DNA of 64,000 nt. Origin: Aschersonia sp. MBC 622. Its lineage: Eukaryota > Ascomycota > Sordariomycetes > Hypocreales > Clavicipitaceae. Below are positions 12,372-22,278 of this stretch, in pieces; position 1 is the stretch's first letter; the number at the start of each line of letters is the position of its first letter. A program made the translations under genes and the position numbers. Location: positions 1 to 64,000 of the forward strand of contig JARJPL010000260.1 in the NCBI GenBank assembly GCA_030782805.1. The letters are read 5' to 3'. The notes beneath the pieces are model-generated. The model worked only from the letters and a program-made list of their open reading frames with translations, was not told the DNA's origin and did no database searches.

Positions 12372-13303
12372 TTACAATGCTTCTCGGAACTGGTCCACGA
12401 TTTGCTGGCCCATCGTTCGTCTTCGATCCCCATCCTGCAGCCGCTCACCAACACCACCACCACCACCCGCATCAACACCCGTCGACGCACCAACACCCCC
12501 CGCTGCCGTCGCCGCATTCTCCCCCTCCAACCTCCTCCGGAGTTGCTCAAACTCGGCGCCGCTGCGCTGCGTCTTGACGCCCACCACCCACCCGGGCACC
12601 CTCCACGTGAGCAGCGTCGCCGGTAGCAGGGCCCCGCGCCACGCCCAGCCCACTGCCCAGCCCGCCGCCGCGCCCACCACCGACCCGGGCCACTGCAGCA
12701 GCGCCAGGTGCAGCGCCAACGCGTACTGGTACGACTTGTCCGACAGCGTCAGCCCTGTAAAGGTCTCGCTGCTCGTCATCGTCGTCTGAGGTACATCCGC
12801 GGACGACGTCGCGATCCGGTACTTGTACATGTGCGGCACCATGGCGTGAAATTGTGCAAGCACCGCAAAGATGATGGGCGTCGGGCCGCCCGGCATGTAG
12901 TTGAACAGGCTCGGCGCCAGCGGCCGCAGCACTATCATGCACGCAGGCGGTACAATCGACGTGATTAGAGACGTGACGACAAGGAACGACTGTTTCAAGC
13001 CCGTTAGCCATAGCTTCACCGTTGTAGACGGCGCTCCTCTGTACTTACCGCATATTTTCTTGACCCCCACATGCGCTCGACGGTTCGTAGATTGTACAGC
13101 GACATGGCGGCGAACAAGACCTCGGCCGAGTTGGTGTAGCACAGCTGATACGTAAACAGCCTCCAAAACTGTCCGTACTGCACTATGTGCGGGTTGATGA
13201 GAATGTACGCATAGTGTTTAATGTCCAGCAAGCTCGCCGCAATCGACGCCGACACGAGGCCCAGCACCACCAACCTCGTCACTGGCGTGTTTGTCAAGGT
13301 CAT
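12372..13303 (-). CDS. dsc2: Dsc2-like rhomboid-family membrane protein (Golgi Dsc E3 ligase subunit)
   Basis: Two exons, 13303-13049 and 12989-12372, are joined across a 59-nt GTAAGT...ACAG intron to give about 290 residues. Several hydrophobic segments are visible (residues 8-26, about 85-110, 125-150 and 180-215). The pattern of a first membrane helix, then YGQFWRLFTYQLCYTNSAEVLFA and a NLRTVERMWGSRKYASF loop fits the Dsc2/UBAC2 branch of rhomboids. No rhomboid GxSG serine motif is evident, so it is probably a pseudoprotease. In fission yeast and Aspergillus, Dsc2 belongs to the Golgi ubiquitin ligase that activates SREBP under low oxygen. The Gly-rich tail ends GQQIVDQFREAL; a full UBA domain is not obvious. 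The membership call is from family resemblance. Confidence 0.7.
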
Positions 13304-13886
13304 TCTTTGCTAGGTTATCGCTGCTTCGAGTAATCCGGCTTGATTATGGTCGCCGACGTTGTAGTGGGAAGAAATTCGGCTTCGTCGCGGGGAGCCTGGG
13401 GTGGCGCATCGATCGGCCGTCAGTTGACGGGCGCCTTTGAAGACAACTATTCTTAAAAATTGCGTTCGTCTAAGATAGCCAGTTCTGTGTGGCGCAGCTC
13501 GTTGGCAAGAAATGAAGTCGACAATTTGTTGTGTCGTTTGTCGCAGCGCATGCATAAAGGTCGAGAAACTGGACAGTTTGCTCGGCATCCGAATATGGTA
13601 TCGTCGGGATCCGTCACGTGCAGCCTGAACAGCTTCAACTTAGACCACCCTCGACATTCGTGCAGGGAGGCCCAATCGAACAGTAAGTATGATTCTGTTT
13701 ACAAAATCAAGTTTCTATTACACTCGAGCTAGTATTCAAGCAAAATGCAAAGTCGTCTTCTAGGCCTGTTTAATCGGACTCCGTCATAACGCCAGCTCCG
13801 TCCGCTTCGCCATGTACATATAGACAGCATGCGCTCACGCGACTGAGAGAAAAAAGCAAGGATTAAAAATTACAAAGACATAGGCT
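13304..13886. other. Dsc2 promoter and Ptc5 3' region
   Basis: About 580 bases between the Dsc2 start and the phosphatase stop, both genes on the minus strand. Nothing protein-like; presumably the Dsc2 promoter and the phosphatase 3' untranslated region. Confidence 0.55.
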
Positions 13887-15807
13887 TTACAGCTTGGGCT
13901 TAGGAGCTCCATTGTTGGCAGTCGCTTCGTGGTTGATAGTGACCTCGCCCGTCTTGGGACCGTTGCCAAAGAAAATGACTTGCACAGTCAAGTCGTCCCT
14001 AGACAAATCACACAATTAGGTCTCCATACGCCAGAGGCAAAAAAATTGCATAATCCACATACCTATAACGCCGAGAGAAAGGGGCAGGAAGAGTCAGGAG
14101 AGCGCGGACTTGCTCATCGTTGGAGCCACCCAGCGCATTGCGAACAAGATGTGTCGCCACATTCTTGTCCTTGACTAGGAATCGACCCTTGGCATCAGGG
14201 TCATTTCCCCACTGCTGCATACGAATCGGCACACGCTGACCTTCACCAGCACCAGCGGACTCTTTGCTCTGCTCGACGGGCAGCGCCTTATTCGAGGCGC
14301 CAAAGACCTTGGCCCATGCCGACTCAAAGTGCGAGCTAGACGAGCCCGACTTGGCCTGCGACTCGATCCACTGGCCAACAAGGCCAACGACCTCGTCGTT
14401 AGTGAGCATTTCCCAGAGACCGTCGGTGGCAAGGACCAGAAAGTCGCCGTTCTCGGGGCTAATCTTGGTCGTCGTCACTACCGGCTCCGCGGTAACGTAC
14501 GGGGGCGTTTTTAGCAGCGGCGACTGACTGCGGGCGAAGAAACCCTGCTTGAGCTTGATAGTGGTTTCGCGGCTCCATTTGTAGACGGCATCGCCAAAAG
14601 CGCGTGTAGGCTCGAGCCCACCGAGCACACGCCCATGGCGCACGACATTGTCCTCGCCGGGGTGCTCTCTACGCAAGCGCGCGGCTTCGTTGGGGTTCGA
14701 GCCAGTCTGATCCTCCGAAAGGGCAGTGGCCGTCCACTTGCCACTGTCGGAGCGGCGACCGAGGACAGCGCGCGAGTCACCGGTGACGGCCACTCGAAGA
14801 AGTTGGCTCTGGGTATCGTAAAAGGACAGCAGAGCGCATGATCCCGACAAAGCCGGCTGCAGCAGCTCAGCAGCCATGGCCTTGGAACTGGTCTTGAAGA
14901 CTTTTTCGACGCTCTTGTGGACAATCTCGTCATCCAGCTGGGTAAAGCCAGTCTTGATCGCGAGGTCAATAGCATCGGCGCTAGGCAGGTTTCCTTTGGT
15001 TGCCTTGTATGTCTCATTTAGTTCCCGAGCCACGTAGCTGATGAGACTTTCGCGTAGCGTCGCCGAAGTCGTCCAGCCAGAGTGGCCATCGAAAACGCCC
15101 CAAAACATCCAATCGTTGTTTGTGCCATCAGCCGACGAAGCCTTGACCTCAACAATCTTCTCGGCGTGGTCATCTTCAATGGGATCGTTGCTGGACAGTT
15201 GAACAAGGTCGTAGCGAGTCACACCCTGGCCACGGTTGACAGAGAAGGACTCCTCCAACTTGCGGAGCTTCTCCGTAGCCAGCTCAGGGGTCAGCATCTC
15301 CACGATGCGGCGTCCGTCACCCGTCGTTTTCGAAATCGGCTCTTCGCCCACAATTGTCCCCTGCCGCAGTTCGTCAGCACCGACTACAAGAACGGTCCTG
15401 GTAGGCAGGGCCGCAGACGCCGCGCCTGTTGTGGCGCCCAGAGGTCCCTGACCGCCGGTCGAGGTCAGACTGCGTGCGCCAGCCGCGTTGGTCAAATTCC
15501 AGCCAGTACCTCCGTTGTAGGAGTACCATGCGCCGTAGCCAACGAGGGCGCTGGAGACGAGCGCAGCAGGGATGCGCCTAAAGAACATGGACGACCGCAG
15601 GGGCACGCTGGCTGTCTGCGAGCGGCGAGCGGCGGTGGCAGCGGTCGTGGAGGTGTGCAGCGAGGCGGAGGCGCGTGAGGCAGAGACGAGGGTCGACGGC
15701 CGGAAGGTGGAGGAGAGAAGGCTTCTCAGCGAGGGCCGGCCGAGGGCAGCCGATCGTATGCTAGTTTGGCAGGTTGTCCGGACAGCTCGCAGAGCAGCGA
15801 GATGCAT
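13887..15807 (-). CDS. PTC5: Mitochondrial PP2C-type protein phosphatase (Ptc5-like, pyruvate dehydrogenase phosphatase)
   Basis: Exons 15807-14063 and 13998-13887 are joined across a 64-nt GTATGT...CTAG intron; the product is about 618 residues. The start at 15807 gives an Arg/Ser/Ala-rich, acid-free leader typical of mitochondrial import; an in-frame ATG at 16020 gives a less natural N-terminus. A hydrophobic segment at residues 79-95 may be an inner-membrane anchor. PP2C metal-site motifs are present: FWGVFDGHSG at 235-244, SGSCALL, GDSRAVLG, LEPTRAFGD, VLATDGLWE, and DDLTVQVIFF in exon 2. Yeast Ptc5 dephosphorylates the E1-alpha subunit of pyruvate dehydrogenase. The PP2C assignment is firm; Ptc5 orthology is likely from the leader, anchor and long insertions. 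Confidence 0.88.
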
Positions 15808-16775
15808 GGCGAGGCCCGAGCTCGGAAGCTGTCCCGGTAGAGGCGATTGCGGAGCGGACAGCTGCTGTGAGGTCTTGCAGCAGGACACGAGGGCGCGAAG
15901 TGGGTGATGAGATGACGCCTCGAGCCGATGCTTTGACACGGAGAAATAAACGGCTTGAAAGGATGAAGTGGCACAATCTGAAGAGGTGGGGGGAGGCCCG
16001 GGGTGGATGAAGCTAGGCACGGCAGCGCGGCAGCTTCAAGCAGGTGGCCACTCAGCGCTGTGACCGGCGAGGCAGATGCTTACCTACCTAGGGTATAAGT
16101 AGTACCTAGGCAAATAAGTGCTAGTAGTGTCATCAGACAGCCAGACACACTCGGCAGACAGAAACTTGATGCAAATTTGTATTCTTGGTTTGCAAGATCT
16201 AAGCCGAACGCCACATAATTAGAACGGTCGAAAACTTGGTCCTCCTCGTTCAAAGTCCAGCATGGTATCACCCAGCAGCACAACACCACCACTCTGCATT
16301 TTCTCCAACCGAGGTTCTACCACACTCAACAAACAGCTCAGCCTCCTAAACCGGAGGCAGACGCACAGTGGGCCTCGAGCAATCATTTTGAGCAAATCAA
16401 CACACAATCGCAATCGCCGTGATAAATTGCTGCTCCTAATAAGTTATCTGATCCTTGTATGCACCTCAACTGGTACCTGAAAAGCAGCGCTCTCTCCCCA
16501 CAGTCGTTTGTGGGCCCCAAACCATCAACAACCTCATCAACCGCCATTTCATTAGAGCCTCGAAATTCTTTGTCCTTTACTTGCTCGCCTTTATACCCTT
16601 ACAAATCCCACTGTAACCCATTTATTCTTCTCTCATTACAGTTCTTTCTTCTCTAAAATCTCATTATCAGCGCTTCTTGTATTAACACCCAATATCTCGC
16701 CCGTGTTTCCGCGCGAGGCCACCCCATCATCGCCGACAAGCGCCCCCCCCCCCCATCCTCATAACCTCACGCGCC
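15808..16775. promoter_or_regulatory. Divergent promoter region, Ptc5-like / Pex39-like
   Basis: About 970 bases separate two genes that point away from each other, so both promoters should lie here. It contains a tacctacctaggg element at 16081, CT-rich stretches on both strands, and a C run at 16743-16754 just upstream of ATG 16776. No protein-like frame is seen. Confidence 0.5.
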
Positions 16776-17603
16776 ATGGCTGCCGAGCACCTATCAGGCG
16801 TCCGGGGCATCCGCTCCCTCACAGACCAAGACGCTGTATTCCGTGCCTTTGACTCGTATCCTTGGACCAAGGATAAGGCATTTATGGTAATTCTGCTGCC
16901 CTGCTCCACCTCCCCGTCCCCAGGACCAAAGGCTCTCTACTGACACAGATATCCCCGCGGGCACGCAGTCCGGCCTTCACGCCATCCTCGGCGACCCCAA
17001 CTCGCCAAACCAACAGGGCTCACCCGCTGACATGGCCGTTCACGCCCGCATCTTTTACTATTCCCAGCGTGTCGGCGTCGGCATTGACTTTGCCGCCTAT
17101 CAGGCTTGGCTCGCGGCGAACCCGGACCACGCCCCGCCTAGCATACTTCCACCAGAGTATCTGACCGGCAGCAGCAACGGCGGGCCGGCGGTGTCGCCGG
17201 TGCTTGAATGGCAAAAGGCTGCTCCCAAGGCGGAGTTGTACGTTGATCGCGCCACTGCCGCCGCCGCTGCTGGAGACCAGCCCGCGTATCCAATGGCCTT
17301 TGCCGAGATGATCAAGCTGCTCCAGGAGGGCAAGGAAGTGCCCGGTATCCGTCAGATACCAAATACCGTCATCAGAGACCCAGTATGTCCGCTTTCCCTG
17401 AACAGCACAAAGGCTCGATTCAGCGAAAGGCTAACGTGCGCAAGACTGTCAAACCCATGGGAGCTCGTACAGCACCTCGCAAGCCATGGGAAAAGAATGA
17501 CGCTACTTCCTCTGATGATTCTTATAGTTTAGCCACTCTGGACACGGATTTTCCTCCAGTCGAGCCAGCAATTTCCGAGCAACATCAAGCAGAAGCTGCT
17601 TAG
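16776..17603 (+). CDS. PEX39: KPWE-motif peroxisomal protein (Pex39 / Pex14-like KPWE domain)
   Basis: Three exons (16776-16886, 16969-17382, 17445-17603) give about 227 residues. Introns are 82 and 62 nt; the second ends GCTAACGTGCGCAAG, a good branch site with an AAG acceptor. The joined C-terminal part reads IPNTVIRDP then TVKPMGARTAPRKPWEK, with the R/K-PWE motif at residues 187-191. That motif, preceded by an IPxTV block, defines the Pex14-like KPWE domain, shared with the recently described peroxin Pex39, a helper of PTS2-cargo import with Pex7. The N-terminus (AFDSYPWTKDKAFMSGLHAIL) is a small helical block also seen in this family. There is no signal peptide or membrane segment, and the tail is acidic. 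Peroxisomal function is inferred from the motif. Confidence 0.65.
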
Positions 17604-18231
17604 AAGCAGCATTTCTAGCCTTATTGATTGATACCTACTTTTATTCCGGCGTCGTTGCATTTCAGCCGTCAATGGATTCATCATCACCTACATCTTGCAT
17701 TCACACCTAACCAGTCTTCCTCGATGTAAATAGTCATACAATAATGCATTTGCTAGGATACACTTCACCAGCCTGCTCCTGTCCTCCATCTCATATCCAC
17801 CGATGATAAAAGGGTCACTATCTCTATCGACTTTTGCGCGTTCCTTTTCGGATAGACTATCAATAGTGCTTCGCCTCGATAGTCACTACGTCAGACCTCT
17901 CCCCAAATAATTACTGCGTCTGCTTCGCAGCAAGCTGCCCCCCCACCATATTGCAAAATTCATAACCATAATGTGTCCAATGCACCCAGCCAAGCTGTAG
18001 CTTACTGAGCATAGGATGACGTTTGATCTGTAATCTAACTTCGTGGGAAAATATTGTTAAGAAGAAATTGACAAAATCTTATCCTTCGGGCATTTCGACA
18101 TGGAAAGTTTGTCCGTACTTGAGATGACGGTGTCCTTGATCCGCCCACTGGGTCAACAATATCATGACATTCTGCCAGTTGCATAAACACGCCATAGCTA
18201 GCCTCGGCAGCCACTATATAGGCTGCTCTAG
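17604..18231. other. Convergent intergenic region, Pex39-like / PUF gene
   Basis: About 630 bases between the 3' ends of two convergent genes. No protein-like frame, repeat or RNA gene is evident. Confidence 0.55.
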
Positions 18232-20743
18232 TTATCTGTAGTTGGTGCCATATCTTGGGCCGGGCAACCGACCTGGAATGCTTGGTCCGCTTCCGTGTCC
18301 TGGCCGTGTCGTCACTGCATGGTTGGTACAAAGCATCCCAACTCGCGAGCCGAATTTGGAGCCTCGAAGAGACACCATGTGCTTGCGAATATGTGCCGCT
18401 ACCATTTCCCGATGCTGCGGTGTTGCATTATTCAAAATCCATTGGATCAGATAATTACCATATTGATCGCTGGCAATGTCAATCAGGGGAATTCGGGTTC
18501 TGTCACGGCGCCCTTCGCACACCCGGTCCAAGTAGCGACCGAGGAAATCTGTGCCTCCGATTTTGAGGCACTTTTCCACAACCTTTGATGCGAATTGGTC
18601 CGTCGAATATTCGGATGCGTAGCGGATAACGTGATCGATCGCCCGGCTTCGGTCGGGAGGACCGCCGTGCTCGCATACATGCTGAATGCACCAGTTTCCA
18701 AACTGACCGTGGGCAACAATATTAATGTTGGCCAACACCTCCTCAATGCACGGGCGCTATGATCCGTGTTAGTGACGTCAGTTTGTTTTACCGTGTGCGC
18801 ATCTGCGACTGACCTTGTCTTCTTCGAGGCAGTTTTCGAATATATTCTGGACTACCAAGCTTCCAGTCTCACCCAATGCAACTTCGTGCCACATGCCACG
18901 GAGAGCTTCGTTGACATAGGTCATGATTTGTGGGGGGGATTCGGTCCAACGTAGCTCGAATAGCTTCTGCCAAACATGACATGCATATCGATGAATGACA
19001 GTCTCGGGGATTCTGCGAAGCAGCTCATGAACCATGATTGCTTTGTAGTTCTCAGGGACAGAATCAAAAGCCTTTTGCACAACATGGCACCCAAAGGGGT
19101 CCATGGAAAGACTGAGAGTGTTGCCACGTATGGCTTCGGCAATTTTGATGACCTGCTCTGGGGTGCCATGCTCAAAACAACGCTGAACTAGAAAATTTCC
19201 AAATCGATTAACCATAAGCGGGTAGGCCTGGGCGACGATGGCTTCGACTATCTCGTATTTCTGCTCAGGCGTGCCCACTTTGAGCTTTTGTTGTAAGAAA
19301 ATGGAAGCTTGCTGATCGTTATTGCAGACAATCTTGTCAACGATGTACTTCTAATTGCAGTTGACATTGCGATCGAGTAACCGACGATAGTTGAGTGGCT
19401 CGGTAGGAGGTAGATACGTAGGTCCTTCTGAAAGAGTCATCTGAGGCATGTTAGTGAAGCCCGGGCAGCTGTGGCGACGTGCGTACCTCATTTTTCCATC
19501 CTGCCTTTGAAGTGAACTCGGATGCATGGGGGGACAGTGCTGTGCCAGCTGCCTGCTGCTGATACTGCGGATACATGGCCATACCGGAGCCCGCCTGTGG
19601 GTGGCTCATATTCATGGCTGGGCCATTCATGGTACTACTCATCGAGTCAAAAAAGTTTCCACCCGGTCCGTGTGCCGCGACATAACTAGAAGGCACTCCC
19701 CGACTGTCGTATCGGGTCCCACGTCGATTATTTCCAGGGCGGCTCATCATGTCTGACTCTTGAGTCATACGGTCTCGGAAACCATCTACGACAGGAAAAG
19801 GCACACCAGGATCAGCAAAAGGGTGCGCTGTACGACCTCCCAACCAACTCGTAGGCGAAGGATCCGCAACGCTCGATTGGCTGTTGTTGTGGCTAAAAGA
19901 AGAAGCTTTTGGCTGGCCCCAAATTCCTCTTGTACGGCTAAAGGCAGATGCAGATAATGTATCGCTTGTGTCGGAATGAGAGTCCTCGGTGATGGGCCAA
20001 GGGCTGTCACGGGAGGCCGGAGCGGATCGTCTGCCAGCTGCTGAGCCCGAAGTAGTGGAATCAGGCTCGCTCGTTCGTGATTGCGCAAGTTCCTGATCAA
20101 GTTTCGAGATTTGGTTCTGGGCTTGTGCAAGTTGCAGCTTGAGACGCAGCACTTCATTCACATCGAGCCGTGCCTCGTCTATAGTTGCACTGGCTGGGCG
20201 AGTTGTGGGGGCAGTTGTTTGGAAGGCCTCGGTCGCAGGGGTCATCGGAAGTGAAGTGCTGGAAGATCCTAGCTCCGCAAAAGACGAGAACTGCCCCTCC
20301 ATGGCCTTGTGCTGGGTGGACTGCTGGTTCAGCGTGGCTCGTTGTTCGGAAAGCTTGGCCAGCAACTTATCCATAGGGTATGTGTCTTTGACAAGACCGT
20401 CTTCCGTTGCCATCTGACCATGTCTAAATTAGGTTCTCTTGTTCGATGCTGCAATCTAGACTCGGCGCTGATGCTTACCTTTGATCCAAGGTTATTGGCA
20501 AGTTTGGAAGTCGAAAGCGCCTTGACTAGGTTCGGAGCTGCCAGGAAACGAGAGCCATCCTAGAAAGTATGTTAGCATGCCAGGAGAATGGTAAGTTCTC
20601 AGGAGGGATAATCTAACAGCAGTTGACCTATTCCCGGACAGTGGTGAATTGGTTGATGTCCCGATAGCCTCTTGAGGGGACGGCCCAAGCGAAGAGGGTA
20701 GAGACCGCTGAGGTGTCGAACCGCTGGAGACAGGTGCAGACAT
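18232..20743 (-). pseudogene. Pumilio-family (PUF) RNA-binding protein gene with an in-frame TAG
   Basis: Five exons fit: 20743-20618, 20559-20479, 20413-19487, 19440-18814 and 18756-18232. They would encode about 760 residues. The first 375 are Ser/Thr-rich with a short coiled coil (VNEVLRLKLQLAQAQNQI). The rest is a Pumilio repeat domain with typical repeat cores (NRFGNFLVQRCFEHG, DPFGCHVVQKAF, GQFGNWCIQHVCEHG, SDQYGNYLIQWIL). PUF proteins bind 3' untranslated regions and repress or localise mRNA. In exon 4, codon 30 is TAG (19353-19351), between NVNCN and KYIVDKIV, where the reading otherwise continues perfectly. Either the gene is broken, or that TAG is the acceptor of a longer 136-nt intron (19486-19351), which stays in frame and skips 30 codons. 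Everything else looks under selection, so the pseudogene label is provisional. Confidence 0.6.
19351..19353 (-). other. In-frame TAG inside the PUF gene
   Basis: The codon sits between AAT (Asn) and AAG (Lys) at position 408 of the joined reading frame. TGG (Trp) would need one G-to-A change to give TAG. The same TAG is preceded by CAATT and could act as a 3' splice site. Confidence 0.85.
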
Positions 20744-21538
20744 GAGAAGCCACCAGGGGGGACACAAACAAAAAAACGAGCCCGTGCCTACTCACGACAA
20801 GGCTTGCGTGCGTCTCTTGGCAAAAAATGATGATGAACACGCATTCGAGAAAAGAAGACAAAATGCAAAACGAGACTGCTGCATGCATGGGTGTAGCTGG
20901 AGGTAACGGGAGAAGAAGAGTCTGGAGCACAAGAAGGAAGAAAATGCAAAACGCACCCAGAATCTGCAAGGGGCGACGGTTGCCAGTCGGTAAGATAGTC
21001 GTTCGAAAGAACAGCCGGCTTCGGCCGTGGCAGGTGCCGTCAGGTGCTGTCAGGTGTAGGTAGGTAGCGAGCGAGGTGCATTCGCTAATGAAGCTGGTGT
21101 AAATGATGCAGGTCGAGCCAGTCAGGCAATTATCAGCCAGCAAATATGGCCAAGCTGCTTAGCTCAGGAAAGTTATAAACTTTGGCCTTTGGTAGGTACG
21201 ACGTACGCAGCGATGCGTTTGCACGGCCCATTCAATGCCCGACTGCACGGCTGACAAAGTAACCGTTTTCACTTTTCACACCGCCTAGCAAACGCAAAAC
21301 CTAGCATCAAGAGAGTTCTTAAATCGTTCCACGAATCCCACAGCTATAATATCGGGCCGATTCGAGTATATGAGGGCTTCTATCAAGAGTATTGGTACAG
21401 TAATTGCTACAACGCTTCAAGCACTGTTGCTTGCTTGCGCGAACCGAGTGATTCAGCTTTGGCTTTTCTGCCATGCTGCGAATCTTTTATATGTATTCGC
21501 TGGTATGTTCGCTGGTCGTTTTAATTGATTGGCGCATT
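20744..21538. other. PUF promoter and mS33 3' region
   Basis: About 800 bases between two minus-strand genes. The PUF promoter should lie here; it contains a triple CAGGTG decamer repeat (21031-21060) running into a GTAGGTAGGTAG element. Open frames are short and not protein-like. Confidence 0.5.
21031..21060. repeat. Three tandem decamers each starting CAGGTG
   Basis: The units are caggtgccgt, caggtgctgt and caggtgtagg, in perfect 10-bp register. CAGGTG is an E-box (CANNTG). They lie about 300 bases upstream of the PUF start codon, so they could be a phased regulator site. No binding protein is known from the sequence. Confidence 0.7.
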
Positions 21539-22029
21539 CTATTTCTTTTTGCCCTTGGCTGGCGCTGGAAACGGGGTTAGCAAAGGTTCGCAAGAAAGAA
21601 ATGTCATCGGCTATGCGCTTACCGGCAGCCGCAGGCGCCGACTTCTTCTTCGGGTTACTCTTCCCACGAGCCTTGAGTCTATTGGTAGGAGGTTAGCATT
21701 TATGCAGCGCTGGACGCAGTCGCTGGACACCCACTCTTCAATGTACTCGAAACGGGCCTCCTCGTCCGGATCCCACGTAGCGAGCTCGGGACCGAATTCA
21801 GCCTTGACGTCCTTGATTGTGACAATCTTTCTGGGGTAGTAGGCGGCCATCGCGGGCCCGCGTAGGCGTTGGCGCAGAACTTTGTTGCCCAGTCGCGTTC
21901 GTTCAGGGTTAAATGTGGTCGCAAAGACTTTGCATTGTGCCTGAGATAGTTAGTCAATCACGGTCGCTTCACATGACAGCGCTTCTTCACCTTCATGAGA
22001 TCTACTACCCGTGCGCGTGGGACACTCAT
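21539..22029 (-). CDS. RSM27: Mitochondrial small-subunit ribosomal protein mS33 (Rsm27)
   Basis: Four exons (22029-21991, 21940-21735, 21678-21623, 21564-21539) give exactly 109 codons. Introns of 50, 56 and 58 nt use GTGAAG, GTGGGT and GTAAGC donors with CAG or TAG acceptors. The product starts MSVPRARVVDLMK, continues QCKVFATTFNPERTRLGNK and LRQRLRGPAMAAYYPRK, and ends in a Lys-rich tail. This matches the fungal mS33 family (yeast Rsm27, human MRPS33), a component of the mitoribosome small subunit. At about 108 residues it has the usual length. It lies head to head with the RNase III gene, 249 bases apart. Confidence 0.85.
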
Positions 22030-22278
22030 CGTGGACTGTGTGTTGCAGATATGTCGTTGCGGAAGGATCGAAAGATGCCATGAAGTCCATAGGATCGCAA
22101 AAGTCAAGCAGCTTGAGTAGATCACGGGTGTTGATTGGTCAGTGGCTGTATTTTTGGACCCACTTCATATATCTCGACTTCAGATGCATTTCTTCTTGCC
22201 ATTTTCTTCTTTGACTAATCAGTCGCACAAGTCGAAATGACAAATCTTCTCTTGACTCTCCACATATAGTACTCAACT
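22030..22278. promoter_or_regulatory. Short bidirectional promoter, mS33 / RNase III
   Basis: Only 249 bases separate two divergent start codons, so both genes must share this control region. It contains pyrimidine-rich stretches toward the RNase III start. No TATA box is obvious. Confidence 0.6.

Noticed and set aside
15808..16020. 71-residue N-terminal extension of the Ptc5-like phosphatase
   Set aside because: The start at 15807 gives a classic mitochondrial leader directly; the extension is Ser/Pro/His-rich and would bury it.
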